A stretch of 64,000 nucleotides of DNA from Gammaproteobacteria bacterium (GTDB lineage Bacteria > Gemmatimonadota > Gemmatimonadetes > Longimicrobiales > Gaopeijiaceae). The position numbers and the translations under genes were made by a program. The stretch lies in NCBI GenBank assembly GCA_028821195.1, contig JAPPHB010000002.1:7217-71216 (forward strand), read 5' to 3'. Under the pieces are notes generated by a model. It worked only from the letters and a program-made list of their open reading frames with translations, was not told where the DNA came from and ran no database searches. Positions 27,518 to 36,829 of the stretch are shown here, piece by piece (positions within the stretch are counted from its first letter, which is position 1; each line of letters opens with the position of its first letter).

Positions 27518-28212
27518 TGCGCACACGCGTGCCAACCGGACGGACGGGGCGACCTGACCCGGCGGCTTGGCGTCCGGGGCGCGGGGGCCCGGCCGTGCGC
27601 GCTGCCGCATTCACCGTGGCCGTGCTGGCGACCCTTGCCGCGCTCGGACCTGCTGCGCTTTCGGCGCAACGCGCCAACCGCAAGGCCATCGAGGTCATCT
27701 TCGACGCGCTCCCGCCGGGCGAGCGGCCCACCTTCTTCGCCGAGCAGGTCGGGCGTCCTCCGGGCGCCACCGGCCGCGCCCTGCTGGACGACGAGAACCG
27801 GAGCGCGCTGGAGCAGCTCGGCTACGTCGAGGTCGCCGCGGTCGAGGACGTGCTGCTCTGCCCCGACTTCCCGTCCCCCGAGGGTTGCCGCATCCGGGAC
27901 GCGGGCGTGCTCTACCAACTCGTCATGCCCGAACCCATCGCCGGCGGACGGCTCTCGATGCGCGTGGTTCGTCTGATCGACGGGGCCGGCACCAACGGCC
28001 TGATCCGCCGCGAAGTGTGGGACATCCTGATGGTGCCCGACGCCGAGATGGGATGGCGGGCCGTGCGCACGCGCCTCGACGCCACCAGCGATGGCCCTTG
28101 GGCCCCGCCGCCCGGTTCGTACGGGCTCGAAGGAGGACGCGTCAACATGAACAGATCCACCGCACACGACGATCCGGCCATAGCCGGCATTTCGGGCGGC
28201 TCCAGGCGGTGA
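27517..28212 (+). CDS. Secreted protein of unknown function
   Basis: A 231-residue product with an Arg/Pro-rich start, a hydrophobic segment (about 26-46) and a signal-peptidase-like site LSAQR. The mature part is mixed alpha/beta with two cysteines (LLCPDFPSPEGCRI), which could form a disulfide in the periplasm. No family recognised. The ATG overlaps the gltX stop as TGATG, and its own stop overlaps the next gene, so it is translated as part of the gltX run. Confidence 0.6.
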   Translation: MRTRVPTGRTGRPDPAAWRPGRGGPAVRAAAFTVAVLATLAALGPAALSAQRANRKAIEVIFDALPPGERPTFFAEQVGRPPGATGRALLDDENRSALEQLGYVEVAAVEDVLLCPDFPSPEGCRIRDAGVLYQLVMPEPIAGGRLSMRVVRLIDGAGTNGLIRREVWDILMVPDAEMGWRAVRTRLDATSDGPWAPPPGSYGLEGGRVNMNRSTAHDDPAIAGISGGSRR

Positions 28213-28787
28213 GCGGGGCGGAGAAGCACGCGCGGGCACTCATCGTGAAGGCGTGGCGATCGCGCTGGGAGGCGCTGCAATCGCCACCGGCCGACGAGGC
28301 GGACCTGGGTGTCCTCATGGCACGGATCGAGGCCGACCTTGTCCGGGCCTGCGAAATCTCCCGGCAGGCGGGTGCGAGCAAGGAGCTGTCCGTCGCGCTG
28401 GGCAAGCTTGGCCACGTCGCGCTGGACCTGGGCCACCCGGACAAGGCCCGGACTCTGTTCGAGGAATCGGCCGCGGCCGCCAGGGAGGCCGGAGATCCGC
28501 TTCGGCTTGCACACGCCGTACGGCACCTCGGCCAGGTGAACCAGCGCCTGGGTCGGCTCGATTCAGCGGGACGGTGTTACGAGGAGGCGCTCGACCTGTA
28601 CGATCGCGACAGGACGGCCCATCCCCTGGACCACGCCAACGCCCTTCGGCCCATGGCCCTGCTCAGGGAGGAACTCGGCGACGCTGAAGGGGCGCGGCAC
28701 CTGTGGCGCAGGGCCGCGAAGCTGTACCGAGCCGCCGGCGTCGAGGAGGGTGTGCGCGAATGCGAAACGCATCTGTCGAGCCCGTAG
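28209..28787 (+). CDS. TPR-like repeat protein
   Basis: A 192-residue helical protein from GTG 28209 (GTGA overlap with the upstream gene). From about residue 60 it shows tetratricopeptide-like repeats: VALGKLGHVALDLGHPDKAR, AHAVRHLGQVNQRLGRLDSA and LRPMALLREELGDAEGARHL, each ending in an acidic/aromatic helix. There is no signal peptide. Such proteins act as scaffolds; the partner is unknown. It converges on ispG with an 18-base gap. Confidence 0.75.
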   Translation: MSGAEKHARALIVKAWRSRWEALQSPPADEADLGVLMARIEADLVRACEISRQAGASKELSVALGKLGHVALDLGHPDKARTLFEESAAAAREAGDPLRLAHAVRHLGQVNQRLGRLDSAGRCYEEALDLYDRDRTAHPLDHANALRPMALLREELGDAEGARHLWRRAAKLYRAAGVEEGVRECETHLSSP

Positions 28788-28806
28788 CCTCCGCCCCGCC
28801 TCCGGC

Positions 28807-30045
28807 TCAGGCGCCCGCGCCCGCCGTCTCCTTCATCCCGTACCGGCGACGCACGTAGTCGTCCACGATCTCCTTGAACTCGTCCGCCAGGCCTTCGCCC
28901 TTGAGCGTGCAGTAGTGGGCTCCGTCCACGTAGACCGGGGCCTTGGGCTCCTCGAAGGTGCCGGGCAGAGAGATGCCGATATCGGCGTGCTTCGACTCGC
29001 CGGGACCGTTCACCACGCAGCCCATGACTGCGACACGCATCTCCTCGACCCCGGGATGCATCGACTTCCAGACCGGCATCTGCGCGCGCAGATAGCCCTG
29101 GATGTCTTCAGCCAGCTCCTGGAAGAAAACGCTGGTGGTCCGTCCGCATCCCGGACAGGAGGTGACCTGGGGCTCGAAGTTGCGGATCTCGAGCGACTGC
29201 AGGATCTGCTTCGCGACCTGCACCTCCTCGGTTCGGTCCCCACCCGGACGGGGCGTAAGCGAGACGCGGATGGTGTCGCCGATCCCCTCAAGCAGAAGCG
29301 GGGCCAGCCCCGCCGCGCTGGCGACGATGCCCGGAATACCCATGCCGGCTTCCGTCAGCCCCAGGTGGAGCGCGTAGTCGCTCAGGGGCGCCAGCTTGCG
29401 ATAGACGGCCGCCAGGTCCTGAACCTTGGAGACCTTCGCGCTTATGACGATGCGGTCGTGGCCCAGCCCGACCTCTTCGGCGAGGACGGAGGAGCGCATT
29501 CCGCTCTCCACCATCGCATCCAGAACCACTTCTCCGGCATCGCGGGGCCGGGCGCGCTTCGCGTTCGTGTCCATCAGTTCGGTCAGCAGCCGCCGGTCCA
29601 GCGAGCCCCAGTTGACGCCGATGCGCACCGGCTTGTCGTATTCGATCGCGAGCCGGATGATGCTGCTGAAGTTCTCGTCGCGCCGCTTGGCGCCGACGTT
29701 GCCGGGGTTGATGCGGTACTTGGCCAGGGCGCGCGCGCACGCCGGATGCTCGGCGAGCAGGATGTGCCCGTTGTAGTGGAAGTCGCCCACGATGGGGACC
29801 TCCACGCCCTGGTCGCGCAGGCGCGCCACGATCTCGGGGACCGCGCGGGCGGCCGGATGATGGTTGACCGTGATCCGCACCAGCTCGCTCCCGGCGGCGG
29901 CCAGAGCGGCGACCTGCGCGGCCGTGGCTTCGGCATCGGCGGTATCCGTGTTGGTCATCGACTGCACGACGACCGGATGGTCCCCTCCCACCATCACTCC
30001 ACCGATATCCACGGCCACCGAGGGCCTGCGCTTCACGTGACTCAT
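28807..30045 (-). CDS. ispG: 4-hydroxy-3-methylbut-2-enyl diphosphate synthase
   Basis: Reduces MEcPP to HMBPP in the MEP isoprenoid pathway, using a [4Fe-4S] cluster. The three cluster cysteines are visible: SCPGCGRT (C297, C300) and [10 protein letters not shown] (C343, with the conserved Glu nearby). VQSMTNTDT and INPGNVG are also typical. The 412-residue size fits the short bacterial form. ATG 30045 is chosen for GGAAG four bases upstream; a start at 30072 would add nine residues. It diverges from the CDGSH gene. Confidence 0.96.
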   Translation of the reverse strand: MSHVKRRPSVAVDIGGVMVGGDHPVVVQSMTNTDTADAEATAAQVAALAAAGSELVRITVNHHPAARAVPEIVARLRDQGVEVPIVGDFHYNGHILLAEHPACARALAKYRINPGNVGAKRRDENFSSIIRLAIEYDKPVRIGVNWGSLDRRLLTELMDTNAKRARPRDAGEVVLDAMVESGMRSSVLAEEVGLGHDRIVISAKVSKVQDLAAVYRKLAPLSDYALHLGLTEAGMGIPGIVASAAGLAPLLLEGIGDTIRVSLTPRPGGDRTEEVQVAKQILQSLEIRNFEPQVTSCPGCGRTTSVFFQELAEDIQGYLRAQMPVWKSMHPGVEEMRVAVMGCVVNGPGESKHADIGISLPGTFEEPKAPVYVDGAHYCTLKGEGLADEFKEIVDDYVRRRYGMKETAGAGA

Positions 30046-30158
30046 GGCGCTTCCATCGCTCCGGGTTGTCATTCGCGCTCAGTGGTGACAAATCTAGCAC
30101 CCGGACGGCGGCCATACATGCGTGGCTGAATCTCCCCCCCAATCCAGCGAGGAAACGA

Positions 30159-30353
30159 ATGTCACAAGTGACCATCCGCGTCATCAGGAACGGACCCTGT
30201 CGAATCGATGGCGAAATCGAACTCCAGAACGACGCAGGAGACGCCATCGCAACGCGCCCCGGCAAGGCGACCTTCCTGTGCCGCTGCGGGGGCTCGGCGA
30301 ACAAGCCTTTCTGCGACGGAACCCACAAGCGCATCGGCTTCGAGGCGGACTGA
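30159..30353 (+). CDS. CDGSH iron-sulfur domain protein
   Basis: A 64-residue protein with a single CDGSH motif, CRCGGSANKPFCDGTHKRIGF; C41, C43, C52 and H56 would ligate a [2Fe-2S] cluster. The N-terminal half is beta-rich. The ATG at 30159 has GCGAGGAAACG upstream; a longer frame from 30066 lacks such a site. Such domains are used in redox or iron handling; the exact role is unknown. The stop TGA overlaps the ATG of the following lipoprotein gene by one base. Confidence 0.85.
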   Translation: MSQVTIRVIRNGPCRIDGEIELQNDAGDAIATRPGKATFLCRCGGSANKPFCDGTHKRIGFEAD

Positions 30354-31456
30354 TGGGCCGGGACGGGCCTGGAACCAGGATCTCGCCGGAGGCCGCACGG
30401 CTCGGTGCCCGAGCCGTGATGCTGGTGGTGCTGTCCGCGTTAGCAATGGCCTGCGGTGATGGATCCGTCCCCGGAGACTCATCCGCGGGAGATGGCACCG
30501 CGGGCGGAGCGGGAACCGGCCTGCTCCCGGTCGAATCCGCCGACGCGACCGCCGGCGACGCTTCCGGGCTCGCCGCGCGCGTGACGGCCGGGCTCGATGG
30601 CCTCCCGGCCCGCACCTCGCTCTTCGCCCGACACCTGCCGTCGGGCCGCGAAATCGCCATCCGCGCCGACGAGCCGATGAACGCGCTCAGCGTCATCAAG
30701 ATCCCGGTGATGGTGCTCGCGTACCGCGACGCGGAAGCAGGGACGCTCGACCTCGACGAGCGCTACCGCATCCGGCCCGAAGATCTGCGCCGGGGCAGCG
30801 GCCTGCTCCAGACCTTCGCGCCCGGGCTGGAGCCGACCTGGCGCGACCTGATCACTCAGATGATCATCACCAGCGACAACACCGCCACCGACATCATGAT
30901 CGCGCGCCTGGAGCAGGAGCGGGTCAACGAGATGCTGTCGGAACTCGGCTACGAGCAGACTCGCCTGCGCGCCACCACCGGCGACCTCTTCCGCCGGGTG
31001 TGGGTCATGGCCGACCCCGCCAACGAGGCGTTGTCACACAGCGAGGTCTTCGAGCGCGGCTTCCCCTCCGACCCGGAGGCCTCCGAGCGCACCTTCCGCT
31101 TCGAGGGTGATTCGGAGGAATGGCTGGGCAGCATCACCGCCCGTGAGATCGCCGGCCTGCTCGAGCAGATCCATAACGCGGATGTCGCTTCGCGCGCGTC
31201 GAGCGACGAGATGATCCGCATCCTGGAGCGCCAGTTCTACAGCACGCGCCTTCCCCGCTACATCCGTTTCCGCGCCTCCGTGGCCCACAAGACGGGCGAC
31301 TGGCCGCCCTATGCGGGCAACGACGTCGGGATCCTGTACTACGAAGGCGGGCCCACCGTGATCGCGGTCTTCACCAACCAGAACACGGGCGACTTCATCG
31401 AGTTGGAGTCCACGCTGGGCCGCATCGCCGAGGACATCGTCAACAGTTGGCGCTAG
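30353..31456 (+). CDS. Class A beta-lactamase-like lipoprotein
   Basis: The 367-residue protein has a lipobox at LSALAMAC (C34), a Gly/Ala-rich linker, and then a serine beta-lactamase/DD-peptidase fold. SVIK (113-116) is the SxxK nucleophile motif, SDN is at 174-176 and HKTG at 311-314. These fit Ambler class A. The omega-loop Glu166 motif (ExxLN) is not obvious in the DPANEALSHSE region, so hydrolytic activity against beta-lactams is uncertain. It is presumably anchored in the periplasm. Coupled to the CDGSH gene. Confidence 0.8.
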   Translation: MGRDGPGTRISPEAARLGARAVMLVVLSALAMACGDGSVPGDSSAGDGTAGGAGTGLLPVESADATAGDASGLAARVTAGLDGLPARTSLFARHLPSGREIAIRADEPMNALSVIKIPVMVLAYRDAEAGTLDLDERYRIRPEDLRRGSGLLQTFAPGLEPTWRDLITQMIITSDNTATDIMIARLEQERVNEMLSELGYEQTRLRATTGDLFRRVWVMADPANEALSHSEVFERGFPSDPEASERTFRFEGDSEEWLGSITAREIAGLLEQIHNADVASRASSDEMIRILERQFYSTRLPRYIRFRASVAHKTGDWPPYAGNDVGILYYEGGPTVIAVFTNQNTGDFIELESTLGRIAEDIVNSWR

Positions 31457-31485
31457 CTGGGCCGCGAACCTCCCGCGGCAGGCAC

Positions 31486-31526
31486 ACCCACTACCGGTAG
31501 GGGGCATCCCACGACCGGTAGTGGGT
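31486..31526. repeat. 12-bp perfect inverted repeat with ACCGGTAG cores
   Basis: ACCCACTACCGG (31486-31497) and CCGGTAGTGGGT (31515-31526) are exact reverse complements with 17 bases between them. The left arm also contains the 10-base palindrome CTACCGGTAG. It lies between the ends of the lactamase-like gene and the SRPBCC remnant, so it could be a bidirectional 3' structure (no U-tract seen), or a repeated element: a related sequence occurs at 53455-53479. Confidence 0.55.
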
Positions 31527-31535
31527 ATTCGGGGC

Positions 31536-31803
31536 TCATTGGCCGCCGGGGCTCGTTAACAACGGATCGACGCGCGCGTAGCTCGCCTCCATGCCGTGCT
31601 CCATCCCGGTTTCGATCATCGTCTCTCGCGTCGCCTCATCGGCGAAGATCATGCGCAATGTCAACAGAGCGTCTTCGCCGTCGGCTTCGAAGCGGGTCTC
31701 AACACGGTACTCGGCCGTTCCGTCGTCCAGCTCCATCCGCTCGCTGTGGACGATGCGCGTTCCAGACTCGATCTCGAGCATCTCACCCGTGGGTGCCGTC
31801 CCT
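31536..31803 (-). pseudogene. 3' remnant of an AHSA1/SRPBCC-domain gene
   Basis: The last ~88 codons match the C-terminal half of an AHSA1-type SRPBCC domain: GEMLEIESGTRIVHSER, then LLTLRMIFADEATRETMIET and GMEHGMEASYARVDPLL, which form the last strands and long C-terminal helix. The N-terminal half of the domain is missing; upstream, the frame runs into the promoter of the GntR gene. An ATG at 31781 could start an 81-residue fragment, but it would not fold as a full domain. Most likely a gene cut by deletion or insertion. Confidence 0.6.
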
Positions 31804-31859
31804 TGACACTCCCGGTCGCATCCCCTACTGTTGCATCTGTAGTATATGACTGCAACAGT
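31803..31859 (+). promoter_or_regulatory. Promoter and operator of the GntR/ABC operon
   Basis: TTGACA (31803-31808) is followed after 17 bases by TACTGT (31826-31831). A perfect 9-base inverted repeat, ACTGTTGCA (31827-31835) and TGCAACAGT (31851-31859), overlaps the -10 and the expected start point and ends 9 bases before the GntR ATG. This is the place for an autoregulatory site of the YtrA-like repressor. TAGTAT (31840-31845) is an alternative -10. Confidence 0.65.
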
Positions 31860-31868
31860 TGAGATACC

Positions 31869-32273
31869 ATGAGAATTCGACTCAGCCACGCCGACGGCCG
31901 ACCGCTGTACGTCCAGATCATGGACGCGGTGCGCAGCGGTCTCGTTCGGGGAAGTCTTCGTCCGGCAGACCCGCTCCCCTCTGTGCGCGAACTCTCGTCG
32001 AGTCTCCGGGTGAATCCCCGGACCGTATCGCAGGCGTATGCGGCGCTCGAGCGCGACGGCGTGGTCCAGGTTCGGCACGGGAAAGGCACGTTCGTGGCGC
32101 CGGGGGTGCGGCCGGAGGACAAGGAGCGGCCGCGCCTTGCGAGGGAGGTCGCGCGGCGGGCCCTGGCCGACGCCTCGCGGAACGGACTCGCGCTGGCCGA
32201 TCTGATGACGGCGCTGCGGGAGGTGGAGGGTGGAGATGCTCATGGTGACGGAAGGAAGGAGGACGGACGATGA
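31869..32273 (+). CDS. GntR-family regulator, YtrA subfamily
   Basis: A 134-residue protein with the GntR winged helix (PLYVQIMDAVRSGLVRGSL, LPSVRELSSSLRVNPRTVSQ, then YAALERDGVVQVRHGKGTFV, residues 13-80) and only a short helical tail, which is the YtrA layout. YtrA-type repressors sit at the head of ABC transporter operons and respond to envelope-acting compounds; the same order is seen here. Its stop overlaps the ATPase start as ATGA. It probably binds the inverted repeat just upstream. Confidence 0.9.
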   Translation: MRIRLSHADGRPLYVQIMDAVRSGLVRGSLRPADPLPSVRELSSSLRVNPRTVSQAYAALERDGVVQVRHGKGTFVAPGVRPEDKERPRLAREVARRALADASRNGLALADLMTALREVEGGDAHGDGRKEDGR

Positions 32274-33211
32274 CGGACACAGCTACCGCGGCGCTTCCCA
32301 TCGACCTCGGGAACGGTCCATTCGCGGTGACGACACGGGGGCTGGCGAAGCAGTTCGGTTCTACACGCGCTCTGGACGGCCTGGATCTGCAGGTTCCGGA
32401 AGGGTCCGTATACGTGCTCGTGGGTCCCAACGGCGCGGGCAAGAGCACGCTGATTCGGACCCTCATGGGTCTCGTGCGATACCAGGACGGAGCGGTCAGC
32501 GTGCTGGGGCGGGACCCGGCCGACCGGGGAGCCGAAGTGCGCGCGGGTATCGGCTATGTACCTGAGGACTACCGGGTCGGCTACGCCTGGATGACGGTGG
32601 GCCGGCTGCTGGAGCATCAGGCGGTCTACCATCCGTCCTGGGACGCGGAGTACGCCCGCGAATTGAGGGTGAGGTACGGGATCGATCCCGGGCGGAAGTG
32701 CCACACGCTGTCGAAGGGCCAGAGCCGGCGCGTGCAGCTCGTTCTGGCGCTGGCGCACAGGCCGCCGCTGCTCCTGCTGGACGAACCTACCGACGGTCTG
32801 GACCACGTGGTGCGGGACGAGACCCTGAGCATCCTCAGCGAACACCTCGCCGACTCCCCCACCACCGTTGTGATCTCCACGCACAGGGTCTACGAGGTGG
32901 AGCCCCTGGTGGATCACGTGGGCGTGCTGTCGAAGGGACGGCTTCTGGGCCAACTGCCGCGCGACGAGTTGTACGGGGGCCTGTTGCGCTACTGGGCGGA
33001 TGTTCCCGAAGGCTGGAGGGGACCCGGCGAACTGGCAGGGCGGGTGGTCAGGCGCAGCGGCGCGGCCCGTGCGATCGAATGGACGGTGTGGGGTGACCGC
33101 GACGCCGTCACGCGCGGCCTGTCAAAGGCGGGCGCGGCGGTGCGTGAGGTCGCGCCCCTGTCGGTGGACGAAGCAGCGGTGGCTCTACTCTCCGGAAGGG
33201 AGGCAACATGA
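32270..33211 (+). CDS. ABC transporter ATP-binding protein
   Basis: A 313-residue ATPase with Walker A GPNGAGKST (52-60), signature LSKGQ (147-151), Walker B LLLLDEPT (Asp171, Glu172) and the switch His in VVISTHRV. The last ~90 residues form a C-terminal domain typical of exporters of the CcmA/YtrB type. It would power the permease next to it. Start and stop overlap both neighbours by four bases. Substrate unknown. Confidence 0.93.
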   Translation: MTDTATAALPIDLGNGPFAVTTRGLAKQFGSTRALDGLDLQVPEGSVYVLVGPNGAGKSTLIRTLMGLVRYQDGAVSVLGRDPADRGAEVRAGIGYVPEDYRVGYAWMTVGRLLEHQAVYHPSWDAEYARELRVRYGIDPGRKCHTLSKGQSRRVQLVLALAHRPPLLLLDEPTDGLDHVVRDETLSILSEHLADSPTTVVISTHRVYEVEPLVDHVGVLSKGRLLGQLPRDELYGGLLRYWADVPEGWRGPGELAGRVVRRSGAARAIEWTVWGDRDAVTRGLSKAGAAVREVAPLSVDEAAVALLSGREAT

Positions 33212-34083
33212 CGTACTCGACGGCGGGCCGCTTGCCCGCGATGAAGGCGGTGTGGGGCGAACAGCTTCGCGTGGTCGGGCTCGCGATCCGCCGCGAGGGC
33301 GCCCTGGCAGCCCTGGCGCTGGCGCTCGGCTCGGTGGCCCTCATCGCCTTCAGCAGAATGCCTGTCCTGCAGGCGATGGTCGATGGGGAGATCGGTGAAC
33401 TCGTCTTCGATCCCGGGGAGCCGCCCTGGGGCTTCTTCGGCGTGCTCGGCGCCCTGCTGCTTCCGCTCGTGGTGTGGAAGGGCGAGCGGCGGTTCGGCGA
33501 CACCCCGCTGTGGTCGATGCCCGTCGATCACCGGAGACACGCGCTTCTCAAGGTCGCGGCCGGATGGGTCTGGCTCATGGCGATCCTGGGTGCGGCTCTC
33601 GTTTGGGTCACGCTCACGACGCTGGCGAGCGGCGGGTCCCTGGGGGTCGACGAGGTTCGCCTGCTTGTCCTCGACCCGGCGGGAGCCACCGCGGGCACGC
33701 CGGGTGCCGTGCAATCGGTGAACTGGACCACTCCGTGGTGGGAGTGGGCACTCCCGTTCACCTCGGCGACCGCAGCCTACCTGCTTGCCAGCACCCTTGT
33801 GCTCGCCACACGCCGCCCGCTGTTCTGGGCCGCCGGGCTGTGGGTCGCGGGCGGGGTCGTGCTGGGCATCGCCGACTTCCGGGACATCGACTGGATTCAG
33901 CGGGTCAGCGACTTCGTTGCCTGGTACATCGGTGGAGACTCATTCGCATGGGGGATGAGCGGCGGGAGAGAGGTGTGGACGCTCCTGCCGACCGCCAGGA
34001 TGTGGACGGCATCGTCCGCGTTGTGGATCGGCCTGGGGCTGGTGGGAGTGCTGGGAGCGTCGAGCCGAGCGCGGAATCACTGA
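33208..34083 (+). CDS. ABC transporter permease
   Basis: A 291-residue membrane protein with about six hydrophobic segments (near residues 30-48, 72-92, 111-135, 178-198, 207-225 and 266-283). No domain motif is strong, but its position after the ATPase and regulator, with an ATGA overlap, makes it the membrane partner. Only one permease gene is present, so a homodimer is likely. The operon ends here; the next gene is convergent after 23 bases. Confidence 0.8.
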   Translation: MTYSTAGRLPAMKAVWGEQLRVVGLAIRREGALAALALALGSVALIAFSRMPVLQAMVDGEIGELVFDPGEPPWGFFGVLGALLLPLVVWKGERRFGDTPLWSMPVDHRRHALLKVAAGWVWLMAILGAALVWVTLTTLASGGSLGVDEVRLLVLDPAGATAGTPGAVQSVNWTTPWWEWALPFTSATAAYLLASTLVLATRRPLFWAAGLWVAGGVVLGIADFRDIDWIQRVSDFVAWYIGGDSFAWGMSGGREVWTLLPTARMWTASSALWIGLGLVGVLGASSRARNH

Positions 34084-34106
34084 CCCGGGCGGCGCACGCC
34101 GGGTCC

Positions 34107-35144
34107 TCACCGCTGCACGCGCCCGCTGCCACCCCCGCCCATCAGCGCCTCGACCTCGGTCACGCCGACCCGGTGGAAGTCGCCCGGGACCGAGTGCTTC
34201 AGGCACCCGGCCGCCGTCGCGAACTCCAGAGCGCTGCGGTCGTCCGCATGGGTCGCGAGACCGTAGATGAACCCCGCGGCGAAGGCGTCGCCGGTTCCGA
34301 CGCGGTCGACGATGTCCGGCACCTCGTATCTGCCGCTCACCATGAAGTCCCGGCCGTCGTGCAGGCAGGCGCCCCAGGTGTTGTCGTCGGCGCTCCGGCT
34401 CTCGCGCAGGGTGATGACCTGCTTCTCCAGGTTCGGAAAGGCGGCCAGCACGCGCTCCGCCAGCACCCGGTAGCGCTCGCGGTCGAGCGCGCCAGCCTCT
34501 ACGTCCACGTTCGACTCGATCCCGAGCGACCGCTGGCAATCCTCCTCGTTGGCGATGCCGATCTGCACGTGCTCCACCAGTTCGCGCATCACCTCGGGGG
34601 CGGCCTTCCCGTACTTCCAGAGCTTGCTCCGGTAGTTGTAGTCGCACGACACGGTCACCCCCCGCTCTCTCGCCCGGCGGACCGCTTCGAGCGAAAGCTC
34701 TGCGGCCGAGGCGCTGAGCGCCGGCGTGATGCCGGTGATGTGGAACCAGTCCGCATCCTCGAAGACGGCATCCCAGTCGAAGTCGCCCGGACGGGCGCGG
34801 GCGACGGACGAACTGGCGCGGTCGTAGACCACCCGGCTCGGCCGCTGGTTCGCCCCCGTCTCCAGGTAGTAGATGCCCATGCGCTCACCTCCCCGCCGGA
34901 TGAGCCGGGTGTCCACGCCGAAGCGGCGCAGCTCGCCGATGGCCGCATCGCCGATCGGGTTGTCGGGCAGGACGGTGCAGAAGGCGGCGTCCAGCCCGAA
35001 GTTGGCGAGCGATACCGCCACGTTGCTTTCGGCGCCCCCGAAGGTCGCCTCGAGACGCGGGCTCTGGAGCAGCCGCTCGCGTCCCGGAGCCCGGAGCCTC
35101 AGCATGAGCTCGCCGAAGGTCACGATGCGCATGGGGGAGGTCAT
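34107..35144 (-). CDS. kdgK: 2-keto-3-deoxygluconate kinase (PfkB family)
   Basis: Phosphorylates KDG to KDPG with ATP. The 345-residue ribokinase-fold protein starts [11 protein letters not shown], has the [15 protein letters not shown] sugar-binding segment and the C-terminal PfkB signature [17 protein letters not shown] with the catalytic Asp. ATG 35144 overlaps the kdgA stop as ATGA. It is the last gene of the large minus-strand glycan locus. KdgK is preferred over other PfkB kinases because KdgA and UxuA are directly upstream. Confidence 0.9.
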   Translation of the reverse strand: MTSPMRIVTFGELMLRLRAPGRERLLQSPRLEATFGGAESNVAVSLANFGLDAAFCTVLPDNPIGDAAIGELRRFGVDTRLIRRGGERMGIYYLETGANQRPSRVVYDRASSSVARARPGDFDWDAVFEDADWFHITGITPALSASAAELSLEAVRRARERGVTVSCDYNYRSKLWKYGKAAPEVMRELVEHVQIGIANEEDCQRSLGIESNVDVEAGALDRERYRVLAERVLAAFPNLEKQVITLRESRSADDNTWGACLHDGRDFMVSGRYEVPDIVDRVGTGDAFAAGFIYGLATHADDRSALEFATAAGCLKHSVPGDFHRVGVTEVEALMGGGGSGRVQR

Positions 35145-35779
35145 GGGCGCTCTCCCCGGACGACGGCGACGGTCCTCGCGGCTTCCTCCCGGATCCGGTC
35201 GAAGGCGCCATCGTCGATCCACGCTGCCGGCGCGAGCCACGAGCCGCCGCAGGCCAGCACCCGATCGAGCTTGAGGTAGCCCGGGAGGTGCTCGCGCTTC
35301 ACTCCTCCGGTGGGGATGAACTGCAGGCCGGGGAAGGGCGCCGAGATCGCCCTGAGGAAGGACGCTCCTCCGAGGGGCCCGGCGGGAAAGAACTTCAGCA
35401 CGTCGAGCCCCGCCTCGAGCGCGGTCTGAATCTCGGTTGGCGTGCACACGCCCGGATAGACGGCGAGTTCGTGCGTGCGGCAGTAATCGACCACGCGGGG
35501 GTCGAAGCCCGGCGAGACCACGAATCGCGCCCCCGCCTCCCTCGCGGTCTCCGCCTGCCCCGGGGTGAGGACGGTGCCGGCGCCCAGCAGGACATCGGGA
35601 ACCTCCTCCGCGATGCGGCGCATCGCTTCCGCGGCCCCGGAAGTCCTGAACGTGATCTCGGCGCACGGAAGGCCGCCCTCGGCCAGTGCGCGCGCCAGCG
35701 GCACCGCTCGGTGCGGGTCGCGGATGACGACCACGGGGACCACGCCCAGCCGGCCGATCCGTTCGTTGAGGGACGTCAT
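35141..35779 (-). CDS. kdgA: KDPG aldolase (2-dehydro-3-deoxyphosphogluconate aldolase)
   Basis: Splits KDPG into pyruvate and glyceraldehyde-3-phosphate. The 212-residue class I aldolase has the catalytic Glu in AEITFRT (E41), the Schiff-base lysine in DVLKFFPAG (K129) and the PTGGV phosphate loop. The ATG at 35779 overlaps the uxuA stop (ATGA), which decides the start over an upstream frame reaching 35815. The product of the next gene, KdgK, makes its substrate. Confidence 0.95.
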   Translation of the reverse strand: MTSLNERIGRLGVVPVVVIRDPHRAVPLARALAEGGLPCAEITFRTSGAAEAMRRIAEEVPDVLLGAGTVLTPGQAETAREAGARFVVSPGFDPRVVDYCRTHELAVYPGVCTPTEIQTALEAGLDVLKFFPAGPLGGASFLRAISAPFPGLQFIPTGGVKREHLPGYLKLDRVLACGGSWLAPAAWIDDGAFDRIREEAARTVAVVRGERP

Positions 35780-36822
35780 GGCGATCCTCGCTTCTCGCGC
35801 ACCACCCCCTCCCACAGCCCCTGCAGGTACATCGCCCCGAGCGCCCGATCATACAGGCCGTAGCCCGGCTGGCCCGTCTCGCCCCAGATCATGCGTCCGT
35901 GATCGGGACGCATCGGGCCGGCGAACCCCACCTCGAGCAGCGCGCGGACCACCTCGAGCAGGTCGACATCCCCCAGCCGCGACGGATGGGGACTTTCGTG
36001 GAAGCGCCGGGCGCCGGTCACGCGGACGTTGCGGCAATGCGCGAAGTGGATCCTCGGGCCCAGGCGGCGGATGATCGCGGGCAAATCGTTGTCGGGCCGG
36101 GCGCCCAGGGAGCCGGTGCAGAAGGTGACCCCATTGGCGGGCCGATCCACCAGCCCCAGCAGCCGCTCCAGCGCGGGACCATCCGTGACGATGCGCGGCA
36201 GCCCGAAGACGGGCCACGGGGGATCGTCCGGATGCATCGCCATCCGGACACCGGACTCCTCCGCCACGGGCACCACGGCCTCCAGGAAATACCCCAGGTT
36301 CTCCCAGAGCTGCTCCTCTTCCATCGCGCGGAAGGCGGCGAGCAGCTCTGGAAGCCGTTCGGGCTCGGGAGGCGACCACGCCGGAAGGGCGGCCGGGCCC
36401 CGCGCCGGATCAAGCGCGGCCAGCTCCTCCGGGTCGTACGCGAGCGTGGCCGACCCGTCCGCCAGCCGCATGTCGATGCTCGTGCGGGTCCAGTCGAGCA
36501 CGGGCATGAAATTGTAGCAGACCACCGGCACGCCGATCTCGCCCACGGCGCGCAGGCTCTCGCAGTAGCGCTCGATCAGTCGGTCCCTCGAGGCCCGCCC
36601 CAGCTTGATGTCGTCGTGGACGGGAATACTCTCGACCACCGCAAAGCGGAGCCCCGCCTCATCGATCGCCTCGCCCAGCCGGCTCATCTCGTCCCGCGGC
36701 CACGCTTCCCCCGCGGGGATGTCGTGCAGCGCGCTGACCACCCCCTCGACGCCGGGGATCTGGCGAATCCGCGCGAGGCTCACCGGATCCCGGGGACCGA
36801 ACCAGCGGAAGCTCATCAGCAT
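35776..36822 (-). CDS. uxuA: Mannonate dehydratase
   Basis: Dehydrates D-mannonate to 2-keto-3-deoxygluconate using a divalent metal. The 348-residue TIM-barrel protein starts [20 protein letters not shown], the family N-terminus, and carries [58 protein letters not shown] and HFAHCRNV. These include the His and Cys metal ligands. It lies 7 bases after the SDR gene that would make its substrate. Confidence 0.95.
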   Translation of the reverse strand: MLMSFRWFGPRDPVSLARIRQIPGVEGVVSALHDIPAGEAWPRDEMSRLGEAIDEAGLRFAVVESIPVHDDIKLGRASRDRLIERYCESLRAVGEIGVPVVCYNFMPVLDWTRTSIDMRLADGSATLAYDPEELAALDPARGPAALPAWSPPEPERLPELLAAFRAMEEEQLWENLGYFLEAVVPVAEESGVRMAMHPDDPPWPVFGLPRIVTDGPALERLLGLVDRPANGVTFCTGSLGARPDNDLPAIIRRLGPRIHFAHCRNVRVTGARRFHESPHPSRLGDVDLLEVVRALLEVGFAGPMRPDHGRMIWGETGQPGYGLYDRALGAMYLQGLWEGVVREKRGSP

Positions 36823-36829
36823 GGGCGCC

